Source: Comamonas sp. SCN 67-35
GTDB lineage: Bacteria; Pseudomonadota; Gammaproteobacteria; Burkholderiales; Burkholderiaceae_C
Reading direction: 5' to 3'
Assembly: GCA_001725255.1 (NCBI GenBank)
Contig: MEFV01000007.1
Coordinates: 213,629 to 277,628 of the forward strand
DNA length: 64,000 nt
Shown: positions 36,161-44,629 of the stretch, one piece after another
Layout of the letters: every line of letters begins with the position of its first letter
Position numbering within the stretch: position 1 is the stretch's first letter
Program-made: the position numbers and the translations under genes
The notes under the pieces: generated by a model
The model's database searches: none
Told to the model about the DNA's origin: nothing
The model's input: only the letters and a program-made list of their open reading frames with translations

Positions 36161-36616
36161 ATGGAAAACGTCATGAACAACACATTCCTGCAGCGCATTC
36201 TGGCGACCCAAAACGGTTCGGGCGCCCTGGCCCTGCGCATTCCCGTGGGCATCATCTTCGCCGCACATGGCGCGCAAAAGCTCTTCGGCTGGTTGGGCGG
36301 ATACGGACTGGACGGCACAGGCCAGTACTTCGGCTCCGTGGGCCTGAATCCTGGCTACCTGATGGCGCTACTGGCCGGCGCTGCCGAGTTCTTCGGTGGC
36401 TTGGCACTGATCCTGGGGGTTCTGGTTCGCCCGGCGGCGGCGGCTCTGGCCTTCGCGATGCTCATTGCGATCTTCGCCGTGCACATCGGCAATGGCTTCT
36501 TCATGGACAAGGGCGGGTACGAATACGCACTGGCCCTGTTCGCCGCCTCGCTGTCGCTGCTGTTCAGTGGTGGCGGTCGCTTCTCGGTCGACCACGCCCT
36601 CACCCGAGAACGTTGA
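36161..36616 (+). CDS. DoxX-family membrane protein
   Basis: A 151-residue inner-membrane protein with four hydrophobic segments and the DoxX signatures ALALRIPVGIIFAAHGAQKL, GWLGGYGLDGTGQYF, and AGAAEFFGGLALILGVLVRP. DoxX proteins are linked to redox balance or thiosulfate/quinone chemistry but mostly uncharacterised. ATG 36161 and ATG 36173 are both possible starts. The stop overlaps the next ATG (TGATG), so it is coupled to the dioxygenase gene. Confidence 0.88.
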   Translation: MENVMNNTFLQRILATQNGSGALALRIPVGIIFAAHGAQKLFGWLGGYGLDGTGQYFGSVGLNPGYLMALLAGAAEFFGGLALILGVLVRPAAAALAFAMLIAIFAVHIGNGFFMDKGGYEYALALFAASLSLLFSGGGRFSVDHALTRER

Positions 36617-37419
36617 TGTCACGCCTGCCCAGCCTGTTTGTCTCGCACGGTGCGCCCACCTTCGCCATCGATCCCGGGACGGCGGGCCCCAGTCTGACCG
36701 AGCTGGGCCGCTCGCTGCCGCGCCCGCAGGCGGTGCTGATGGTCTCACCGCACTGGATGACATCCATGCCGCGGGTGGGCACCTGCGCTCAGCCCGCCAC
36801 CATTCACGACTTTGGCGGGTTTGACCCGGCCCTGTACCAATTGAGTTACCCGGCCGCAGGCCATGCGGCGCTGGCCCAGCGCACCATTGTGCAACTGACA
36901 CAGGCGGGCTGGCCTGCGCAGGCGGACGAGCGGCGCGGCTTGGACCACGGCGCCTGGGTACCCCTGCTGCATCTGTTCCCCGAGGCTGACGTGCCGGTGT
37001 TCCAGGTCTCATTACCCCTGCAGCTGGACGCCCGGCGTGCCTGGGCCTTCGGACAGGCGCTGGCGCCGCTGGCCGAGGAGGGCGTGCTGATCGTGGGCTC
37101 GGGCGGACTCACGCACAACCTGTACGAGTTCCGCGCAGCGCATGGTGCGAACGAAGCCTACGTGGCCGCATTCGCTGGCTGGGTGCGCGAGGCGGTGGAA
37201 CAAGGCGACAACGAGCGCTTGCTGCGGGCGCTGGACGACGCGCCGCACGCCCAGCGGGCACATCCGACAGCCGAGCACTTTTGGCCCCTCCTGATCGCTG
37301 CCGGTGCGGCCGATGCTGGCAACGGCACCCCGCCGGGCACCGTGATCGAGGGGGGCATTACGCATGGCGTCCTGGCCATGGATTCTTATGCGTTCGGCCT
37401 TGCCGGCGCCGTTCACTGA
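36616..37419 (+). CDS. 4,5-DOPA-extradiol-dioxygenase-family protein (YgiD-like)
   Basis: A 267-residue class III ring-cleaving dioxygenase homologue. Expected iron ligands are His in LFVSHGAPT (residue about 11), His in SPHWMT (about 46) and the later His in GGLTHNLYEF, with the catalytic His in LDHGAWVPL. It would cleave catecholic substrates; the physiological substrate of YgiD-type enzymes is uncertain. ATG 36616 overlaps the doxX stop. The open frame extending to 36076 is a shadow of doxX and the reductase. Confidence 0.9.
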   Translation: MSRLPSLFVSHGAPTFAIDPGTAGPSLTELGRSLPRPQAVLMVSPHWMTSMPRVGTCAQPATIHDFGGFDPALYQLSYPAAGHAALAQRTIVQLTQAGWPAQADERRGLDHGAWVPLLHLFPEADVPVFQVSLPLQLDARRAWAFGQALAPLAEEGVLIVGSGGLTHNLYEFRAAHGANEAYVAAFAGWVREAVEQGDNERLLRALDDAPHAQRAHPTAEHFWPLLIAAGAADAGNGTPPGTVIEGGITHGVLAMDSYAFGLAGAVH

Positions 37420-37433
37420 ACACGGGAGGCACC

Positions 37434-38066
37434 ATGCACACCGATCTGATTCTGCAACGCCCGGCGACGTTGGACAACGCTCAGTTGCTGTTGCTTTTCC
37501 ACGGCGTGGGGTCCAGCGCCGAGGACCTTGCTCCGCTGGGTCGGGCGCTTGCGTCGCAGCGGCCCGATGCGTGGATCGTCAGCGTTCGTTCGCCGGACCG
37601 CTCGGACATCGGTCAAGGGTGGCAATGGTTTTCGGTGCAGGGTGTGACCGAGGCCAACCGGCCTGAACGCGTTGCCGCAGCGATGCCGGCGTTCGAGAAA
37701 CGCATTCGGTTCTGGCAACACGAAACAGGCGTCGGCCCCCTCCACACCACGCTGATTGGCTTCTCGCAGGGCGCGATCATGGCGCTGGAGTCGACCCAGT
37801 TCTCCGGCGCCTCGAGACACGCGGCCCGGGTGGTCGCGATCGCGGGACGCTTCGCGCAACCACCGCGGCGCATGCCAGAGGACATTGCCGTGCATCTGAT
37901 GCATGGCGAGCAGGATCAGGTGATCCCCGTCAGGCTGGCCGCGGATGCCGAACATGAGTTGCGGTCCCTGGGGGCCAATGCAACACTTGATCGCTTTGCT
38001 GGTCTTGGCCTCGGCATCGATGCTCGGGTGATCGAAGCCATTGGCCGACGCTTGGAGACCATGTAA
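37434..38066 (+). CDS. Alpha/beta-hydrolase esterase, YpfH-like
   Basis: A 210-residue serine esterase of the phospholipase/carboxylesterase family. It has the oxyanion LLFHGVGSS, the nucleophile elbow GFSQGAIM (catalytic Ser), the acid in HGEQDQVIP, and a likely catalytic His region near the C-terminus. Notably, the usual His of family members (x-G-H-x) reads G-L-G in FAGLGLGI, so the triad may be incomplete. ATG 37434 has GGGAGG 6 nt upstream. It is the last gene of the reductase-DoxX-dioxygenase-esterase set, 14 bp after the dioxygenase. Confidence 0.78.
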   Translation: MHTDLILQRPATLDNAQLLLLFHGVGSSAEDLAPLGRALASQRPDAWIVSVRSPDRSDIGQGWQWFSVQGVTEANRPERVAAAMPAFEKRIRFWQHETGVGPLHTTLIGFSQGAIMALESTQFSGASRHAARVVAIAGRFAQPPRRMPEDIAVHLMHGEQDQVIPVRLAADAEHELRSLGANATLDRFAGLGLGIDARVIEAIGRRLETM

Positions 38067-38101
38067 CAGCAGACGGGCTCGTGAGCTCAGGCCGATTGAG
38101 C

Positions 38102-38356
38102 TGGATCCGCTTCGTCGACGACCGTACCATCCTGTCGGGTGCAGTATCACCCGATGTGGTGCTGAACGTCACGACCATCACCATGGCCGGGCGACTGTTC
38201 CGTCGCGATTCACCAATTCAGGGGAAGGTCAGTCACACGCTACTGGAAGCAGGGCAGCGTGGACTACAAGCGCATCCCGCAGTTGCAAGGGGTTGGTCTG
38301 TCGCTTTTTCGCCGCAAGGGGAGTGAAGAAGTGCGCGTGACGATCGCCGGCGCCTA
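38102..38356 (+). pseudogene. Unidentified coding remnant next to tRNA-Lys
   Basis: This stretch looks like degraded coding DNA. One frame reads FVDDRTILSGAVSPDVVLNV, then TTITMAGRLF. After a shift, the frame ending with TAA at 38354-38356 reads YWKQGSVDYKRIPQLQGVGL, then SLFRRKGSEEVRVTIAGA. I do not recognise the family. No intact start with a ribosome-binding site is visible. It lies on the 3' (CCA) side of tRNA-Lys, a common place for integration scars. The remaining 80 bases before the tRNA hold only the tRNA terminator. Confidence 0.45.
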
Positions 38357-38397
38357 AAAAATTCTTACATCCGCCCTTACATCGACGTAGAAAAGAA

Positions 38398-38428
38398 AAA
38401 GCCTGCTAGCGTTCGCATAGCAGGCTTT
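38398..38428 (-). terminator. Terminator of the tRNA-Lys transcript
   Basis: Perfect 11-bp stem AAAGCCTGCTA (38398-38408) and TAGCAGGCTTT (38418-38428); on the minus strand it is followed by a T-rich stretch. It lies 12 bp after the tRNA CCA end. Confidence 0.88.
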
Positions 38429-38440
38429 CCTTATCTGGCT

Positions 38441-38516
38441 TGGTGGGTCGTGCGCGACTCGAACGCGCGACCAACGGATTAAAAGTCCGCTGCTCTACCG
38501 ACTGAGCTAACGACCC
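38441..38516 (-). tRNA. tRNA-Lys (anticodon TTT)
   Basis: A 76-base cloverleaf including an encoded CCA end. The acceptor stem is GGGTCGT/ACGACCC, with D arm GCTCAGTCGGTAGAGC, anticodon loop CTTTTAA with anticodon TTT, and T arm with GTTCGAGTC. It is transcribed on the minus strand, downstream of tcdA, and ends in the terminator at 38398-38428. Confidence 0.97.
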
Positions 38517-38536
38517 TCTCACAAGGCAACCTCGAA

Positions 38537-39331
38537 TTATAAGTAGTTTTCCGCCGTTTTCGCCGCAGCCAGCGTCCGCAGCACCCAGCCCGCGGCGCAC
38601 AGCCCGAACGTGGCGGTAACGGCAACGCTCGAGCCATAGCCATGGCAGTTCAGGGAGCCATCGCCTGCGCCGATGGCGCATGAGGCGTCCGGCGGCGCGA
38701 CACTTTCGCGGCTGAATACACAGGGCACGCCGATGGACTGCGCACCGCGTGGCGCCGCGTGGCGGCGGCGCAGGTCGTAGCGCAGTTTGGCCAGCAGGGG
38801 GTCGTGCGTCACGCCGGCCAGATCGCAGACCTCCACGCGCTCGGCCTGTTGCTTGCCGCCGGCGGCGCCGACGGTGATGAAGCACGCGCCGGTGCGCAGC
38901 GCCCAGGCCGCCAGCGCCGCCTTGGCGCGCACTTGGTCGCAGGCATCGATGACCGCGTGCACCGGAGCTGTGAGAATCCCGGGCCAGTTGTCCGGCTGGG
39001 CAAATTCATCCACGCGGTGCACGACGCACCCGGGGTGGATCCGGGCGATGCGCTCGGCCATGGCGTCCACCTTGGCCTGTCCCACGGTGTCCGTCAAGGC
39101 ATGCACCTGGCGGTTGATGTTGGATTCGGCGACGTGGTCGAGGTCGATGAGCGTGAGCGCCGCGACGCCGCTGCGCGCCAGCGCCTCGGCGGCCCATGAA
39201 CCGACACCGCCGATGCCGACGACGGCCACATGGGCACCGCGGATGCGCGCGGCGCCCGCCACGCCGTAGAGGCGGGCGAGGCCGGCGAAGCGCCGCTCCA
39301 GGTCTTGCGCCTCGGGCGCAGCGGCGGTCAC
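38537..39331 (-). CDS. tcdA: tRNA threonylcarbamoyladenosine dehydratase TcdA
   Basis: A 264-residue E1-like enzyme that cyclises t6A37 to ct6A in tRNAs. It has the nucleotide-binding VVGIGGVGSWAAEALARSGV (about residues 37-56), LIDLDHVAESNINRQ, DACDQVRAK and the downstream VGAAGGK. The start is GTG at 39331, overlapping the cpoB stop as GTGA; the longer frame is a shadow. It is the last gene of the tolB-pal-cpoB-tcdA run, directly before tRNA-Lys. Confidence 0.93.
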   Translation of the reverse strand: MTAAAPEAQDLERRFAGLARLYGVAGAARIRGAHVAVVGIGGVGSWAAEALARSGVAALTLIDLDHVAESNINRQVHALTDTVGQAKVDAMAERIARIHPGCVVHRVDEFAQPDNWPGILTAPVHAVIDACDQVRAKAALAAWALRTGACFITVGAAGGKQQAERVEVCDLAGVTHDPLLAKLRYDLRRRHAAPRGAQSIGVPCVFSRESVAPPDASCAIGAGDGSLNCHGYGSSVAVTATFGLCAAGWVLRTLAAAKTAENYL

Positions 39332-40092
39332 TTCAGGCGCGCAAGGCGCTCCTTGGCGGCCGAGGCGGCCTCGGACTGCGGGTACACGCGCATCAGGTCT
39401 TCCAGGGTCTTGCGCGCGGCCTTGGTGTCCTTGAGCTCCACCTGGCAATTGGCAATCGAGAGCGCGGCCTCGGGCGCGCGCGGATGATCGGGCGCGCCCG
39501 CCAGCAGGGCCTTGAAGTTGTCGATCGCGGACTTGTAGTCGCGCGTGGCGTATTGCGCATTGCCGAGCCAGAAGCGCGCCGATGGCAGGTAGCCGGACTG
39601 CGGGTACTTGCGCACGAAAGCCTGGAAGGCCGTCACGGCATCAGGAAATTTGCCGGTGCGAAAGACGGCCAGCGCTGCTTCGTAGTCGTTCTTCTCGGCC
39701 GGCTCGGCCTTGAATTCGCGGCCATCGACCTGCACCGTCTCGGGCTCGAACTGGCGCAGGCGATCGTCCACGTTCTTGCTGATGTCCTTCTGGTGCTGCT
39801 GCAGATCGGAGACATCGCGGCGCAGCTTTTCGTTCTGGCCGCGCAAGTCCGCCAGATCTCCCCGCAGCGACTCGATCTGTGCCTGCAGATCGAGCAGACT
39901 GCGGCGCACTTGCGCGGAGTCGTCGCCCGCGCGCTGATTGGACTGCTGCATCTGGTCGATGCGCTGACGCATCTCCAGAATGGCCCGGCGGGCTTCGTCG
40001 TCTTCAAACAGGGCGGCGTGACTCACCGAGGAAGCGAACGCCAGCATGGCGCATGCGACGGCAAGCCACCAGCGAGAGGTCAACCGCTGCAT
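39328..40092 (-). CDS. cpoB: Tol-Pal system protein CpoB (YbgF)
   Basis: A 254-residue periplasmic protein with a signal peptide (residues 1-26, ending SHA). A trimerising coiled coil (about residues 35-110, rich in RRAILEMRQRIDQM-type heptads) and a C-terminal TPR domain (about 130-250: YEAALAVFRTGKFPDAVTAF, then YLPSARFWLGNAQYATRDYK) complete the usual CpoB layout. It coordinates Tol-Pal constriction with PBP1B peptidoglycan synthesis. It is 13 bp downstream of pal. Confidence 0.95.
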   Translation of the reverse strand: MQRLTSRWWLAVACAMLAFASSVSHAALFEDDEARRAILEMRQRIDQMQQSNQRAGDDSAQVRRSLLDLQAQIESLRGDLADLRGQNEKLRRDVSDLQQHQKDISKNVDDRLRQFEPETVQVDGREFKAEPAEKNDYEAALAVFRTGKFPDAVTAFQAFVRKYPQSGYLPSARFWLGNAQYATRDYKSAIDNFKALLAGAPDHPRAPEAALSIANCQVELKDTKAARKTLEDLMRVYPQSEAASAAKERLARLK

Positions 40093-40105
40093 GTGCCTGC
40101 TCCTT

Positions 40106-40627
40106 TCAGTGGTAGGTCAGCTCGACGCGGCGGTTCTTGGCGTAGGCGTCTTCGCTGGAGCCTTGCACCGCCGGCTTTTCCTTGCCGAAACTCACCGCTT
40201 CCATCTGCGATTCGGGCACACCCAGCAGGCCCAGCGCGCGGCGCACGGCATCGGCGCGCTTCTGGCCCAGCGCGAGATTGTATTCGCGGCCACCACGCTC
40301 GTCGGTGTTGCCTTCGAGCGTCACGCGCGTGGCGGTGTGGCTCTTGAGAAAGCGCGCGTGGGCATCGAGCACCGACTGGAACTCGGGCTTGACGGTGTAG
40401 CTGTCGAAGTCGAAATAGATGATGCGAGCCACGCCCACCGGACCTTGCGCCGTGCCCTGCGTGGCGTTCAGATCCACGGGCGCGACGGCGCTCTGGCTGC
40501 CGTTGGTGGAGGCGGCGCCCTGGTCGCTCACCGGCGCCTCGTTGAGCTTGACGCCGGAGCTGCAGCCCACCACCAGCGCGGCGGCCACCAGGGCCAGGGA
40601 CATACGGTTGAATTGGAAATATTTCAC
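40106..40627 (-). CDS. pal: Peptidoglycan-associated lipoprotein Pal
   Basis: A 173-residue outer-membrane lipoprotein with lipobox VVGC (Cys about residue 22) and a C-terminal OmpA-like domain. The DAP-binding loop region reads LEGNTDERGGREYNLALGQKRA, split by the conserved Asp and Arg. It tethers the outer membrane to peptidoglycan and works with TolB. It sits between tolB (30 bp upstream) and cpoB. Confidence 0.97.
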   Translation of the reverse strand: MKYFQFNRMSLALVAAALVVGCSSGVKLNEAPVSDQGAASTNGSQSAVAPVDLNATQGTAQGPVGVARIIYFDFDSYTVKPEFQSVLDAHARFLKSHTATRVTLEGNTDERGGREYNLALGQKRADAVRRALGLLGVPESQMEAVSFGKEKPAVQGSSEDAYAKNRRVELTYH

Positions 40628-40657
40628 GTTGAACTCTCGTTGTTTGAGGAAAGAAAA

Positions 40658-41953
40658 CTATTGCCTGGTAAACGGCCCCCACGCGGGCTCGCGGATGTCG
40701 CCGCCCTGCCCCGCCAGGCGCGCCTTGATCTTGCCGTCCACTGTCGTCGTCATGAGCATTTCCTTGCCCTGCTGGCGCGTGGCGTAGACGATGAGCTTGC
40801 CGTTGGGCGCGAAGCTCGGATGCTCGTCGTTGCTGGTGTCGGTGAGGGCCGTTGCCGTGTGCGACTTCAGGTCCATCACGTGCAGCTTGAACGCACCGCC
40901 CACCCGCGAAATGTAGGCCAGCGTCTGTGCATCGGGACTCACCGAGGGCGAGATGTTGTAGTTCCCCTGGAAGGTGACGCGCTCGGGGCTGCCACCGCCG
41001 ACGGGCACCCGGTAGATCTGCGGCGAGCCGCCACGGTCGCTCACGAAATAGATCTTGCCGTCGCTGGCGTAGGTGGGCTCGGTATCGATGCCCGCGCTCT
41101 GCATCAGGCGTGTGGGCTCGCCCCCGCTGCTGCTGATGGTGTACAGCTGCGAGCCCCCGTCGCGGCTGAGCGTGACGGCGAGCGTGCGGCCATCGGGCGA
41201 CCACGCGGGCGCGCTGTTGGAGCCGCGGAAGTTGGCGATCAGGCGGCGGCGGCCCGTGGCGATGTCGTGCACGTAGACCACGGGTTTGCGCGACTCGAAC
41301 GACACATAGGCCAACTGCGAGCCCGAGGGAGACCACGCGGGCGAGATGATGGGCTCGGGGCTGGAGAGCGCGGACTGGGCGTTTTCGCCATCGGCATCGG
41401 CCACCCACAGGCTGTATCGGCTGCCGACCTTGGTGATGTAGGCGATGCGCGTGGAGAAGATGCCGCGCTCGCCCGTGAGCTTTTCGTAGATGTAGTCAGC
41501 GATGTGGTGGGCCGCCAGGCGCAGATCGGCGCGGGTGACGACGTAGCTCTGGCCGCTCAGGTCCTGCCCGCGCACCACGTCCCAGAGGCGAAAGCGCGTA
41601 TCCCAGCGGCCATCGGCCAGTTGCCCGATGCTGCCCACGCTCAGCGCGTCAGCCTTGCGCTCGCGCCACTGCGCGAGATCGGGCCGCGAAGCCTCATCGA
41701 GCTGCGCGCCCGAGGTATCGACGCCGACGAAGCGGCCGCTGCGCTCCAGATCGGCCATGACGATCTGGGAAATCTTTTGCGGTGATGCGTCCTCGCCACG
41801 CAGCGGCGCGATGGCGATCGGCATCTGCGTGAGCCCCACGCCGGAGATCTCGACGCGAAACTGCGCGAAAGCCGGAAGACCGCAGCCAAGGAGCCCGAAA
41901 GCAATCAATTGCCGCCGCGACAGCGGCGGCTTGGGAAGGTGGTCAAACATCAT
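40658..41953 (-). CDS. tolB: Tol-Pal system beta-propeller protein TolB
   Basis: A 431-residue periplasmic protein. The signal region has SRRQLIAFGLLGCGLPAFA, with a twin-arginine look but also Sec-like. An N-terminal domain is followed by a six-bladed WD40-like propeller with repeats such as SPAWSPSGSQLAYVSFE, APAWSPDGRTLAV and HPSFAPNGKLIVYAT. I used the first ATG, 41953; the frame is open to a TTG at 41986. No clear ribosome-binding site is visible. It leads the tolB-pal-cpoB-tcdA operon and is divergent from msbA. tolQRA are not in the window. Confidence 0.93.
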   Translation of the reverse strand: MMFDHLPKPPLSRRQLIAFGLLGCGLPAFAQFRVEISGVGLTQMPIAIAPLRGEDASPQKISQIVMADLERSGRFVGVDTSGAQLDEASRPDLAQWRERKADALSVGSIGQLADGRWDTRFRLWDVVRGQDLSGQSYVVTRADLRLAAHHIADYIYEKLTGERGIFSTRIAYITKVGSRYSLWVADADGENAQSALSSPEPIISPAWSPSGSQLAYVSFESRKPVVYVHDIATGRRRLIANFRGSNSAPAWSPDGRTLAVTLSRDGGSQLYTISSSGGEPTRLMQSAGIDTEPTYASDGKIYFVSDRGGSPQIYRVPVGGGSPERVTFQGNYNISPSVSPDAQTLAYISRVGGAFKLHVMDLKSHTATALTDTSNDEHPSFAPNGKLIVYATRQQGKEMLMTTTVDGKIKARLAGQGGDIREPAWGPFTRQ

Positions 41954-42070
41954 GCCGAACACTGACTTGAAAAAGCCGTCAGACAAAGCTTGGAATGTTA
42001 CACATGACGTCGCAAGCCATGTGACAAACTGTGCTGCTTTTAAACCACCTCAACTTAGAATTTGCAGTGA

Positions 42071-43843
42071 ATGCAAAACGAGAATTCTACTGCGGGTAAC
42101 TCCCAAGCGCCGGCGTCGCGGCTGAGCCAGCGCCTCAAGCGCCTGCAGCCCTACTTCGGCAACCAGCGCCTGGCGTGGGTCGTGGCGATTGTCACAACCC
42201 TGGTTGCCGCGAGCACCGAGCCGCTGATTCCAGCGCTGCTCAAGCCGCTGCTGGACGAGGGGTTCACCGAGGGGTCGCTGCCGTTGTGGCTGGTGCCGGT
42301 GGCCATCATCGGCGTGTTTCTGCTTCGCGGCGTGGCGCAATTCACTGGCAAGTACGCGCTCGCGCGCATCGCCAACGAAGGCATGGTGCGGCTGCGTTCG
42401 GTGCTGTTTCAGCGGCTGCTGGTGGCGCGCATGGATGTGTTCGGGCACCAGTCGGCCAGCACGCTGTCCAACACCGTGGTGTACGAGGTGCAGAACGGTT
42501 TCAACGTGCTGGTGCAGGCGCTGCTCGGCGCCTCGCGCGACGGCTTCACGGTGCTGGCGCTGCTCGCTTATCTGCTGTACTTGAACTGGCAGCTCACGCT
42601 CATCGTGGCCTTCATGGTGCCGGCGGTGGCCTGGGTGATGACGACGCTTTCCAGGCGCCTGTACCGCATCACCAAGAGCAGCCAGGATGCGACCGACGAC
42701 CTGGCCTATGTGGTCGAGGAAAACGTGCTCGCGCACCGCATGGTGCGGCTGCACGGCGCGCAGGCGCAGGAGGCGGGACGCTTCGAGCAGCTGAGCCTGC
42801 GCCTGAGGCAGCTGGCGATGAAGTCGGTCGTCGCCTCCAGCGCGATGACGCCCGCCATCCAGCTGCTGGCGGCGGCCGCGCTCTCCGCGGTGATCTGCAT
42901 CGCGCTGTGGCAAAGCCGCGGCAGCGGGCCGCAGGCGGTGAGCGTGGGCGGGTTCGCGGCCTTCATCGCGGCCATGCTGATGCTGATCTCGCCCATCAAG
43001 CGGCTGGCGGACGTGGCCAACCCGATCACGCGCGGCGCGGCGGCGCTGGAGCGCGGGCTGCGGCTGCTTGACGACACCGAGCCCGAGGACGAAGGCCGCC
43101 ACGCGTGCGAGCGCGCGCAGGGCGCAATCGAACTGCGGAACGTGTGCGTGAGCTACGACGCCAAGCACGCCCGCGCGCTCGACGGCGTGAGCCTGAGCAT
43201 CGCGCCGGGCGAGGCGGTGGCGCTCGTCGGGCCTTCGGGCGCGGGCAAGAGCACGCTGGTGAACCTGTTGCCGCGCTTCATCGTGCCCACGAGCGGCACG
43301 ATCGCGCTCGACGGCGTGCCGCTCGCGGACTGGCAGCTCGCGTCGCTGCGCCACCAGTTCGCTCTCGTGAGCCAGGACGTGGTGATGTTCAACGCCAGCA
43401 TCGCGGCCAACGTGGCGCTGGGCGGCTCCATCGACGAGACGCGCGTGCGCGAGTGCTTGGAGGCGGCCAACCTGGCCGAGCACATCGCCAGCCTGCCGCA
43501 GGGGATGCACACCCTGGTGGGGCACAACGCCACGCAGTTGTCGGGCGGGCAGCGCCAGCGCCTGGCGATCGCGCGGGCGCTGTACAAGGACGCGCCCATC
43601 CTGCTGCTGGACGAGGCCACATCGGCGCTCGACACCGCCTCCGAACGCCTGGTGCAGCAGGCGCTGCAGCGGCTCATGCACGGGCGCACCACGCTCATCA
43701 TCGCGCACCGGCTCTCGACCATAGAGCACGCGGACCGCGTGCTCGTGATGGAGCACGGGCGCATCGTCGAGCAGGGCACGCACGCCGAGCTGATGGCCGC
43801 GGACGGCTTGTACGCACGGTTACGCTCTTCGCACGAAGCATAG
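42071..43843 (+). CDS. msbA: Lipid A export ABC transporter MsbA
   Basis: A 590-residue homodimeric ABC exporter. Six membrane helices form the N-terminal domain (about residues 30-320, with FTEGSLPLWLVPVAIIG and VVYEVQNGFNVLVQALLG). The ATPase domain has GPSGAGKSTLVNLL, SQDVVMFNAS, LSGGQRQRLAIARAL and LLLDEATSALD. It flips lipid A-core from the inner leaflet. ATG 42071 follows a likely -10 (TAGAAT) about 17 bp upstream. It is divergent from tolB across 117 bp and is followed by a structured spacer at 43845-43932. Confidence 0.93.
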   Translation: MQNENSTAGNSQAPASRLSQRLKRLQPYFGNQRLAWVVAIVTTLVAASTEPLIPALLKPLLDEGFTEGSLPLWLVPVAIIGVFLLRGVAQFTGKYALARIANEGMVRLRSVLFQRLLVARMDVFGHQSASTLSNTVVYEVQNGFNVLVQALLGASRDGFTVLALLAYLLYLNWQLTLIVAFMVPAVAWVMTTLSRRLYRITKSSQDATDDLAYVVEENVLAHRMVRLHGAQAQEAGRFEQLSLRLRQLAMKSVVASSAMTPAIQLLAAAALSAVICIALWQSRGSGPQAVSVGGFAAFIAAMLMLISPIKRLADVANPITRGAAALERGLRLLDDTEPEDEGRHACERAQGAIELRNVCVSYDAKHARALDGVSLSIAPGEAVALVGPSGAGKSTLVNLLPRFIVPTSGTIALDGVPLADWQLASLRHQFALVSQDVVMFNASIAANVALGGSIDETRVRECLEAANLAEHIASLPQGMHTLVGHNATQLSGGQRQRLAIARALYKDAPILLLDEATSALDTASERLVQQALQRLMHGRTTLIIAHRLSTIEHADRVLVMEHGRIVEQGTHAELMAADGLYARLRSSHEA

Positions 43844-43844
43844 C

Positions 43845-43932
43845 AGCGTACGCTTGATCCACGGGAGTTTCAGATATGAATGTATCTGAAATCAAGCCCC
43901 ATCAAGCGTCAATCGCTATCACGCAAATAGCG
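43845..43932. other. Structured spacer with several inverted repeats between convergent genes
   Basis: Four palindromes are packed into 88 bp after msbA: AGCGTACGCT (43845-43854); ACGCTTGAT/ATCAAGCGT (43850-43858, 43901-43909); TTTCAGATA/TATCTGAAA (43868-43876, 43883-43891); and CGCTAT/ATAGCG (43914-43919, 43927-43932). The second pair encloses the third. No T run marks it as a simple terminator. Part of it (ATAGCG...GACGCTTGAT on the minus strand) resembles the interspersed element. Confidence 0.55.
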
Positions 43933-43945
43933 TTCACCACGGCCT

Positions 43946-44629
43946 TCACCACTGTCCCTTGTTCGGGCGTTGCTGTTGCATGGCGCGGATGATGTCCCGC
44001 GCGAGGCCTTCGCGCCCGGCCTTGCGCGCGGCATCCAGCGCCGTCTGGCCGCTGCGGTTGCGGATCGTAGGATCCGCGCCCTCGTGCAGCAGCAGGCGCG
44101 CCACATCGATCTCGCCGAATTCGGCCGCCATCACCAGCGGCGTGTTGCCGTTGGGCGCCTCGGCGTCGATGTAGGCCGCGTGCTCCAGCAGCAGCCGCAC
44201 CATGGCCTGCGCGTGGTCCGAGCTGCTGCTGGCCGCGTAGTGCAAGGGCGTCCAGCCGGTCTTGTTCACGTCGGCATCGCGCGCGATCAGGGTGCGCGCC
44301 GCTTCCAGGTTGCCGCGCAGCGCGGCCATCATCAAGGGGCTCTCGTCCTTGGCGTTGCGCGCCTCGACCTGGAGCTTGCGGCTCGCGAGAAGCACCGCCG
44401 CGCACTTGCGCGAATCCTTGAACAGCGCCACGGTGATCGCCGGCTGGCGGTGCGCATCGCGCGCATTGGGGTCGAAGCCGCGGCGCAGCAGATCGGCCAC
44501 GGTGCGCTCATCGTCGAGCTCGATCGCCTGGAAGAAATCGTCCCAGGCCCCGGCCCGCGCCAGCGGCATGCATGCAGCCAGCACCGGCCCCAGCACCAGC
44601 ACGCCGAGCCAGCGCCTGCGCACGCTCAT
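43946..44629 (-). CDS. Ankyrin-repeat protein, secreted
   Basis: A 227-residue protein with an N-terminal signal (residues 1-27), which could be cleaved as a lipoprotein at LAAC or at ARAGA. Ankyrin repeats follow (GWTPLHYAASSSS, NGNTPLVMAAEFGEIDVARL, SGQTALDAARKAGREGLA), about five in all. It is probably a periplasmic interaction protein. ATG 44629 overlaps the tatD stop (ATGA), so it ends the mltG-tmk-holB-pilZ-tatD operon. The partner protein is unknown. Confidence 0.9.
   Translation of the reverse strand: MSVRRRWLGVLVLGPVLAACMPLARAGAWDDFFQAIELDDERTVADLLRRGFDPNARDAHRQPAITVALFKDSRKCAAVLLASRKLQVEARNAKDESPLMMAALRGNLEAARTLIARDADVNKTGWTPLHYAASSSSDHAQAMVRLLLEHAAYIDAEAPNGNTPLVMAAEFGEIDVARLLLHEGADPTIRNRSGQTALDAARKAGREGLARDIIRAMQQQRPNKGQW

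Noticed and set aside
36076..36615. N-terminal extension of the YgiD-like dioxygenase
   Set aside because: The extension is in the shadow of the reductase and doxX genes; the coupled TGATG junction and the family start support ATG 36616.
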